Shown: in pieces, positions 60,431 to 64,000 of the stretch
Numbering within the stretch: position 1 is the first letter of the stretch
Layout of the letters: every line of letters begins with the position of its first letter
Source: a bacterium
GTDB taxonomy: Bacteria; Gemmatimonadota; Gemmatimonadetes; Gemmatimonadales; Gemmatimonadaceae
Direction: 5' to 3'
Assembly: GCA_027484025.1 (NCBI GenBank)
Contig: JAIXTI010000121.1
Span: 27,317 to 91,316 of the forward strand
DNA length: 64,000 bases
The notes under the pieces: model-generated
Database searches by the model: none
Told to the model about the DNA's origin: nothing
What the model saw: the letters and a program-made list of their open reading frames with translations, nothing else
Made by a program: the position numbers and the translations under genes

Positions 60431-61876
60431 ATGCCCACCTCTCTCCCCAGTGACGTGACGGCCCCGGTCGATCTTACTCAGCAGGAACACGTGCGGCACC
60501 GCCGCCCCTATGACAGCGTCCTCGACACGATCGGGTGGACGCCGCTCATTCGTCTGGCGCGCGTGGCGCGTGGTATCCGTACGCCGTTGTATGGCAAGGC
60601 GGATTTCTTCAATCCCGGCGGCAGCGTGAAGGACCGCATCGGGATGCCCATGATCGAAGCGCACGAGGCGGCGGGGACGCTCAAGCCTGGCGGGACGATC
60701 GTGGAGGCGACGAGCGGCAACACGGGCGTCGGGCTCGCGATTGCGGCGGCGCTCAAGGGGTACAAGTGCATTTTCACGATGCCCGACAAGATGAGCCAGG
60801 AGAAGGTGCGTCTGCTCAAGGCGTTCGGTGCCGAAGTAATCATTACGCCGACGGCGGTGGCGCACGATCACCCGCAGAATTACGTGCAGATGGCCAAGCG
60901 CATCGTGCGCGAGACGCCGGGCGCGGTGCTGGCGGGGCAGTTCGAGAACCCGGCCAACCCGGCGGCGCACGTGGCCACGACGGGTCCGGAGCTGTGGGAG
61001 CAGACCGAGGGGCGCATTACGCATTTTGTGGCGGGCGCCGGTACGGGCGGCACGATCACGGGGGTGGCGCGCTATCTCAAGAGCAAGAACCCCAACATCA
61101 AGATCATCGCCGCCGACCCGCAGGGGAGTGTGCTGGCGGAATTGTGGCGCACGAAGGGCGAAGGCCATCCCACCGGCGCACCCTACAAGGTGGAAGGGGT
61201 GGGGCAGGACTGCGTGCCAGCCACGCTCGACATGAACATGGTGGACGAGTTCATCTCCGTGAGCGACAAGGACGCGTTTTCGATGGCGCGCCGGCTCACG
61301 CGTGAAGAAGGCATTTTCGTGGGCGGCAGTGCCGGCATGATTGCGCACGCCGCGCTCACGGTGGCGCGTCGTCTCGATGATCCGGACGCGTTGGTGGTGA
61401 CCTTCTTGTGCGATACCGGCGAGCGGTATCTGAGCAAGGTGTTCAACGACGAGTGGATGCGGGAGAATCAGCTGCTCGATTCGCCGCACACGAGCATCGA
61501 GAGTGTGCTGGGGAACAAGGACGCGAGCGCGCCGGCCATTGTGAGCGTGACGCCGGGGGCGACGGTGCGGCAGGCCATCCGCCTCATGGCGTTGCACAAC
61601 GTGAGTCAGGTGCCGGTGATGGACGGCGCGATGAGTGTGGGGAGCGTGGCGGAGAGTCAGCTCACGTCGCAGTCATTGGCCGACCCCAAGACGCTCGACA
61701 AGAGCGTGGGTGACGTGATGGACCAGCCGTTTCCGACGGTGGACAGCGACCAGCCGGTGGAGAGTGTGGCGAAGCTGTTGTCGAAGTCGAACCGTGCGGT
61801 GCTGATGCGCAAGGACGGTGTGGTGCAGGGGATCGTGACGCGCTTCGATGTGTTGGAGTATTTGATGCATCGGTAG
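60431..61876 (+). CDS. Cystathionine beta-synthase / cysteine synthase with CBS domains
   Basis: The ~481-residue enzyme belongs to the PLP fold-type II family: IGWTPLIRLARVARGIRTPL, the PLP Lys in NPGGSVKDRIGMPM, the substrate loop EATSGNTGVGLAIA, and the phosphate-binding GAGTGGTITG. A tandem CBS domain pair occupies the C-terminal ~130 residues (VSVTPGATVRQAIRLMALHN; VGDVMDQPFPTVDSDQPVES). It makes cystathionine from serine and homocysteine, or cysteine from (O-acetyl)serine; the CBS pair may bind AdoMet or adenosine nucleotides. The ATG at 60431 is six bases after a GTG that is also in frame. Confidence 0.93.
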   Translation: MPTSLPSDVTAPVDLTQQEHVRHRRPYDSVLDTIGWTPLIRLARVARGIRTPLYGKADFFNPGGSVKDRIGMPMIEAHEAAGTLKPGGTIVEATSGNTGVGLAIAAALKGYKCIFTMPDKMSQEKVRLLKAFGAEVIITPTAVAHDHPQNYVQMAKRIVRETPGAVLAGQFENPANPAAHVATTGPELWEQTEGRITHFVAGAGTGGTITGVARYLKSKNPNIKIIAADPQGSVLAELWRTKGEGHPTGAPYKVEGVGQDCVPATLDMNMVDEFISVSDKDAFSMARRLTREEGIFVGGSAGMIAHAALTVARRLDDPDALVVTFLCDTGERYLSKVFNDEWMRENQLLDSPHTSIESVLGNKDASAPAIVSVTPGATVRQAIRLMALHNVSQVPVMDGAMSVGSVAESQLTSQSLADPKTLDKSVGDVMDQPFPTVDSDQPVESVAKLLSKSNRAVLMRKDGVVQGIVTRFDVLEYLMHR

Positions 61877-61890
61877 GCGTTGGCGCGTTC

Positions 61891-61922
61891 GTGCGGTCGC
61901 TGGCGATGGGAACCGACCGCAC
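61891..61922 (+). terminator. Hairpin after the CBS-domain gene
   Basis: GTGCGGTCG and CGACCGCAC are a 9-bp perfect stem 15 bp past the stop codon. It has no T-run. A second hairpin (CGAGGCAGCC/GGCTGCCTCG, 61959-61992) follows. Confidence 0.5.
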
Positions 61923-61958
61923 GACGGCATCCGAGACATCCGAGGCAATCAAAACATT

Positions 61959-61992
61959 CGAGGCAGCCGGGGCAGACGCTCAGGCTGCCTCG
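61959..61992. terminator. Second hairpin left of the cassette cluster
   Basis: CGAGGCAGCC and GGCTGCCTCG form a 10-bp perfect stem with a 14-base loop, about 40 bp left of the first GTTAGAC. It marks the end of the core-genome part. Confidence 0.45.
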
Positions 61993-62033
61993 ATGGCTGT
62001 ATGTGCTTGCGCGATCCTCGGCGCGACTGAATG

Positions 62034-62203
62034 TTAGACTGCAATATCTGCAGTCTAAATCGGGGCACCCAATTGCGTTTGTGCGGTGTAAGCGACGCGT
62101 CGGCAATGATATCCGACCATGGCATCGACGCGAATCGCTGTGGATTAGACTGCAGAAGTCCGCTGTATAGCGCGCTGGCTGCAGTGATCGCCTGCAGTCT
62201 AAT
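62034..62203. repeat. Four TTAGACTGCA inverted repeats at the cluster's left border
   Basis: TTAGACTGCA occurs forward at 62034-62043 and 62145-62154 and reverse-complemented at 62049-62058 and 62193-62202. The first pair is a tight hairpin with ATATC in the loop; the second is a 12-bp perfect pair (ATTAGACTGCAG/CTGCAGTCTAAT) 36 bp apart. The segment between lacks any ORF and is less GC-rich than the genome. The first copy coincides with the cassette-end motif GTTAGAC. Confidence 0.85.
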
Positions 62204-62227
62204 TCGTGTTAGCGTGACAAGGCTAGC

Positions 62228-62256
62228 TGGCACGCTGCCACGGTACCCGTTATAAT
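62228..62256 (+). promoter_or_regulatory. Promoter of higBA, probable leaderless start
   Basis: A consensus -10 box TATAAT at 62251-62256 lies seven bases before the GTG start of higB at 62264. The expected transcription start therefore coincides with the start codon. The -35 position (TGGCAC, 17-bp spacer) is weak. No ribosome binding site fits in between. Confidence 0.6.
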
Positions 62257-62263
62257 AGATACT

Positions 62264-62557
62264 GTGATACGTACGTTCGCCGACGCCGCCACGGAAGACC
62301 TGTTTAACGGACTCGACAGCCGGCGCGCGCGCCGTGCGTGTCCGGCGACGCTGTGGCCGGCCGTGACGCGGAAGCTGACGCAGCTCAACCGCGTTCGGGA
62401 ACTGCGGGAGCTGGCAATTCCGCCAGGGAATCGACTCGAGGCGCTGCGTGGCACGCGTCGCGGCCAGCACAGTATCCGCATCAACGATCAGTTCCGGATT
62501 TGCTTCCGGTGGGAGGACGGCTATGCCGACGACGTCGAAGTCACGGACTACCACTAA
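62264..62557 (+). CDS. higB: HigB toxin (RelE/ParE superfamily mRNA interferase)
   Basis: The 97-residue protein matches HigB toxins in length and motifs: MIRTFADAATEDLFNGLDSR, a central LRELAIPPGNRLEALRGTRR and the end SIRINDQFRICFRWEDGYAD-DVEVTDYH. HigB cleaves mRNA at the ribosome and blocks growth until bound by HigA. The toxin-first gene order is typical of hig loci. It overlaps higA by 35 bp. The GTG at 62264 probably begins a leaderless transcript. The module lies in an integron cassette, where toxin-antitoxin pairs are known to stabilise arrays. Confidence 0.94.
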   Translation: MIRTFADAATEDLFNGLDSRRARRACPATLWPAVTRKLTQLNRVRELRELAIPPGNRLEALRGTRRGQHSIRINDQFRICFRWEDGYADDVEVTDYH

Positions 62558-62888
62558 ACGGCCGCCGGCGCTGGTGCAGCGGCGACTGCCCACGCATCGC
62601 CCCCCCACGCATCCGGGTGAGATGCTGTTGGAGGAGTTCCTGCGACCGCTCGGCATCTCGCAGTCGGCATTCGCGGTCCAGCTTGGCGTGTCGTTCCCGC
62701 GACTGAACGAGGTGATTCACGCCAAGCGCGCGGTCACCCCGGATACGGCGCTCCGCTTGGCACAGGTGACCGGCATGAGCGCGGACTTTTGGCTGGGTCT
62801 CCAGCAGGATTGGGACCTGTGGCATGCGTTGCGCTCCGCCGAAGCCGCCGACATTGCTCGATTGAAGCCGTTGCCGCGCGCCGGCTAG
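62523..62888 (+). CDS. higA: HigA antitoxin (XRE-family)
   Basis: The 121-residue protein has the HigA core: HPGEMLLEEFLRPLGISQSA, the helix-turn-helix FAVQLGVSFPRLNEVIHAKR, and TPDTALRLAQVTGMSADFWL-GLQQDWDLW. An N-terminal extension of ~30 basic/Pro/Thr-rich residues is longer than in most HigA proteins. The ATG at 62523 is inside the toxin gene, so translation is coupled. It neutralises HigB and normally represses the operon by binding a palindrome at the promoter. Its stop is only five bases before the start of attC 1, as expected for a compact cassette. Confidence 0.94.
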   Translation: MPTTSKSRTTTKRPPALVQRRLPTHRPPTHPGEMLLEEFLRPLGISQSAFAVQLGVSFPRLNEVIHAKRAVTPDTALRLAQVTGMSADFWLGLQQDWDLWHALRSAEAADIARLKPLPRAG

Positions 62889-62893
62889 TGGCA

Positions 62894-63018
62894 CGCTAAC
62901 GAACCGTTGCTGCTGACAGCGCGAGGCGGTGTGCGGCAGGCGGTCGCCGTGCTGACGCACGTCGCCCGTCCGGCCGCACTTTATTTGATACGCTGCAGCA
63001 GAACGCAAGGCGTTAGAC
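62894..63018 (+). other. attC recombination site 1
   Basis: The 125-bp site starts with R'' CGCTAAC (consensus RYYYAAC except position 1) and ends with R' GTTAGAC (consensus GTTRRRY). Inner boxes L'' CGTTGCTGCTG (62905-62915) and L' CAGCAGAACG (62996-63005) pair except for one unpaired G in L'', the extrahelical base that directs integrase to the bottom strand. The central part is variable. The site follows the higA stop closely. Confidence 0.88.
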
Positions 63019-63034
63019 GGCTTCCTCGGATCTC

Positions 63035-63463
63035 ATGATCGCTCGGCAGAAGATACGATTACTCATTCTTGCTGGCACGACGCTGCTGTCGATTGCGTGC
63101 GCACTAAATGCTCGTCCGCTCGCGCTCGAACGCGTCTGTCCACTGGACCGTGCCCCAATTACGCTGCGCTCCGACACAACGGCCGCAGGACCGGGCGTGC
63201 TTCGAGGACGCGTGTACGACACCCTCTCGACACACATTGTTGGGGGCGAAGCAGTGCTTGAGAGCGTGACCGGACAACGATGGCGCACTGCGGCCGACAG
63301 TATCTTTCTCTTTCGCGGACTTGCGCCCGGGGTATATCGGCTTCGCCTGTGGGGACTAGGGTCGTATGCGCGCATTGATACAATCGCGCTGAGCGCCGAT
63401 ACCGGGCGCAGCGTCATTGCCCACGTCCGGCGCGTACAGACCACCGATGTTTGCGGTTTTTGA
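63035..63463 (+). CDS. Cassette-borne small lipoprotein with carboxypeptidase-regulatory-like fold
   Basis: The 142-residue protein has a lipoprotein signal (TTLLSIAC, Cys ~22) and then a single transthyretin/carboxypeptidase-regulatory-like beta-sandwich: GVLRGRVYDTLSTHIVGGEA, LFRGLAPGVYRLRLWGLGSY. Such domains often occur in surface proteins; its role is unknown. It starts 17 bp after attC 1 and ends 22 bp before attC 2, so it fills the cassette. Codon use is less GC-biased than in the core genes. Residues ~61-87 are repeated exactly at the end of the window inside the VOC gene. Confidence 0.8.
   Translation: MIARQKIRLLILAGTTLLSIACALNARPLALERVCPLDRAPITLRSDTTAAGPGVLRGRVYDTLSTHIVGGEAVLESVTGQRWRTAADSIFLFRGLAPGVYRLRLWGLGSYARIDTIALSADTGRSVIAHVRRVQTTDVCGF
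63216..63294 (+). repeat. 79-bp direct repeat, copy A (copy B at 63922-64000)
   Basis: From ACGACACCCTCTCGACACAC onward the sequence is identical over 79 bp to 63922-64000, where the window ends, so the repeat may be longer. Both copies are read in the same frame. Spacing is 706 bp. Confidence 0.97.
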
Positions 63464-63485
63464 AAGCGGGTACACCGGCAGTGCC

Positions 63486-63606
63486 GCCTAACGATCGTTG
63501 CTGCAGTCAAGGGCCATGAGGTACGCTGTGTAACTTCGCGGTGCTTCATACCGCTCCGTTCACAGCTAGTTTATTTGAGCCTTTGCAGCAGAACGCGGCG
63601 TTAGAC
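63486..63606 (+). other. attC recombination site 2
   Basis: The 121-bp site begins with a perfect R'' GCCTAAC and ends with R' GTTAGAC. L'' CGTTGCTGC (63496-63504) pairs with the L' region GCAGCAGAACG (63585-63595), again with an extra G in L''. The right half (TTTATTTGA...GCAGCAGAACGC...GCGTTAGAC) is nearly identical to that of attC 1, so both belong to one integron lineage. Confidence 0.88.
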
Positions 63607-63620
63607 GCCAAGGAGACACC

Positions 63621-64000
63621 GTGACGGTAAAGCGCATGGACAACGTCGGCATCGTGGTGGAAGACCTCGATGCCGCCGTTGAGTTCTTCACCGAACTCGG
63701 CCTCACCCTCGAAGGGCGCATGCCAATCGAAGGCGAATGGGCCGGACGCGTCACCGGGGTACGCGGCCAGCGCGTCGAAATCGCCATGCTGCGCACCCCC
63801 GACGGCCATGGTCGGCTTGAGCTCTCGCGCTTCGATGCCCCCGCCATCGCCTCCGATCACCTCGCAGCCCCCGTGAACTCGTTGGGGTACATGCGCGTCA
63901 TGTTCGCCGTCGAGGACATCGACGACACCCTCTCGACACACATTGTTGGGGGCGAAGCAGTGCTTGAGAGCGTGACCGGACAACGATGGCGCACTGCGGC
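63621..64000 (+). CDS. VOC/glyoxalase-fold protein, chimeric at its 3' end, cut by window edge
   Basis: The gene starts at GTG 63621 with AAGGAG five bases upstream, 15 bp inside a new cassette. The first ~100 residues are a vicinal-oxygen-chelate domain: MDNVGIVVEDLDAAVEFFTE, LGLTLEGRMPIEGEWAGRVT, RVEIAMLRTPDGHGRLELSR, SLGYMRVMFAVEDIDD. Normally the fold would continue with the second beta-alpha module (an ARLRAHGAEL-like helix). Here the frame instead passes, through GACGACACCCTC, into TLSTHIVGGEAVLE-SVTGQRWRTA, which is the middle of the preceding lipoprotein gene. The product would thus be a VOC N-terminus fused to part of another protein, without the rest of the metal site. It could be natural or an assembly error. 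Confidence 0.75.
   Translation, partial: MTVKRMDNVGIVVEDLDAAVEFFTELGLTLEGRMPIEGEWAGRVTGVRGQRVEIAMLRTPDGHGRLELSRFDAPAIASDHLAAPVNSLGYMRVMFAVEDIDDTLSTHIVGGEAVLESVTGQRWRTA

Larger units (their letters stand above)
62034..64000 (+). mobile_element. Integron gene-cassette cluster, continuing past the window
   Basis: Three consecutive units end or begin at the same 7-mer GTTAGAC: at 62033-62039 (left border), 63012-63018 (end of attC 1) and 63600-63606 (end of attC 2). Each unit has its ORF on the plus strand followed by an attC: higBA, a lipoprotein gene, and a VOC gene whose attC lies outside. In integrons the integrase gene should be left of the first cassette, but there the CBS-domain gene reads rightward and no integrase exists in the window. 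This is therefore a cluster of attC sites lacking a visible integrase. The composition differs from the core: AT-rich promoter TATAAT, less biased third codon positions in the second cassette. Confidence 0.85.

Noticed and set aside
1..64000. tRNA genes, rRNA genes, prophage, or secondary-metabolite clusters
   Set aside because: No cloverleaf with a convincing T-arm, no rRNA segments, and no structural phage or synthase genes were seen; rnpB is the only certain RNA gene.

Overview
The window reads as part of a high-GC, Gram-negative chromosome. Many proteins carry lipoprotein signals, and there are Ig-fold metalloproteases, a GWxTD lipoprotein and a tricorn-like S41 protease. Together with the gene content this suggests a Gemmatimonadota (Gemmatimonas-like) bacterium. 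That assignment is an inference from gene families; no 16S rRNA or other direct marker lies in the window. Most of the window is ordinary core genome. The last 2 kb, from about 62.0 kb, is clearly accessory.

Layout: (1) 0-9.5 kb: a Uma2-type nuclease cut by the window edge, an HxlR regulator divergent from a Rossmann-fold oxidoreductase, a large secreted tricorn-like protease, a lipoprotein, an MFS exporter coupled to an acyltransferase, and a type IV pilin. (2) 9.8-17.5 kb: polA, a GWxTD lipoprotein, a Ser/Thr kinase overlapping pyrE, and a chemoreceptor. (3) 17.5-27.5 kb, the probable replication origin neighbourhood: an AraC-type regulator between two long palindromic repeats, the RNase P RNA (rnpB), dnaN and dnaA reading left, then rpmH-rnpA-yidD-yidC-mnmE reading right. 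The dnaA-dnaN gap has features of an origin, and a perfect DnaA box lies upstream of dnaA. (4) 27.5-41.9 kb: a metallopeptidase, upp, a DUF2156 membrane enzyme, a LOG-family hydrolase, a histidine kinase/response regulator pair, a candidate structured RNA, a sigma-54 activator with a degenerate receiver, a shortened glycosyltransferase, a PRC-barrel protein, an ArsR-like regulator with a beta-CASP nuclease, and a YdcF protein. (5) 42-62 kb: two leishmanolysin-like lipoproteins flanking a palindromic repeat, an active/inactive M16 peptidase pair, a SET-domain protein with histone-like tails, a NUDIX hydrolase, an ECF sigma factor and anti-sigma factor, holA-SPOR-mutS-mug, a glutaminyl cyclase, an Ig/metalloprotease lipoprotein, a TonB-like lipoprotein and a cystathionine beta-synthase/cysteine synthase.

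The most notable part is the right end. Two integron attC recombination sites (62894-63018 and 63486-63606) share the cassette end GTTAGAC, the inner motif CAGCAGAACG and a TTTATTTGA segment. They delimit gene cassettes carrying a HigBA toxin-antitoxin module, a small lipoprotein, and a VOC (glyoxalase-fold) protein. No integrase lies on the expected (left) side, so this is a cassette cluster without a visible integrase. The VOC gene runs, in frame and through a short shared sequence, into an exact copy of at least 79 bp of the preceding cassette gene. It is therefore either a natural chimeric cassette gene or an assembly error. A set of TTAGACTGCA inverted repeats lies at the left border of the cluster.

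A second theme is a family of long intergenic palindromes (17590-17720, 18846-19000, 43183-43331) with a shared GCCCTCAGGGG core, plus unrelated long perfect inverted repeats at 1510-1586 and 57361-57435.
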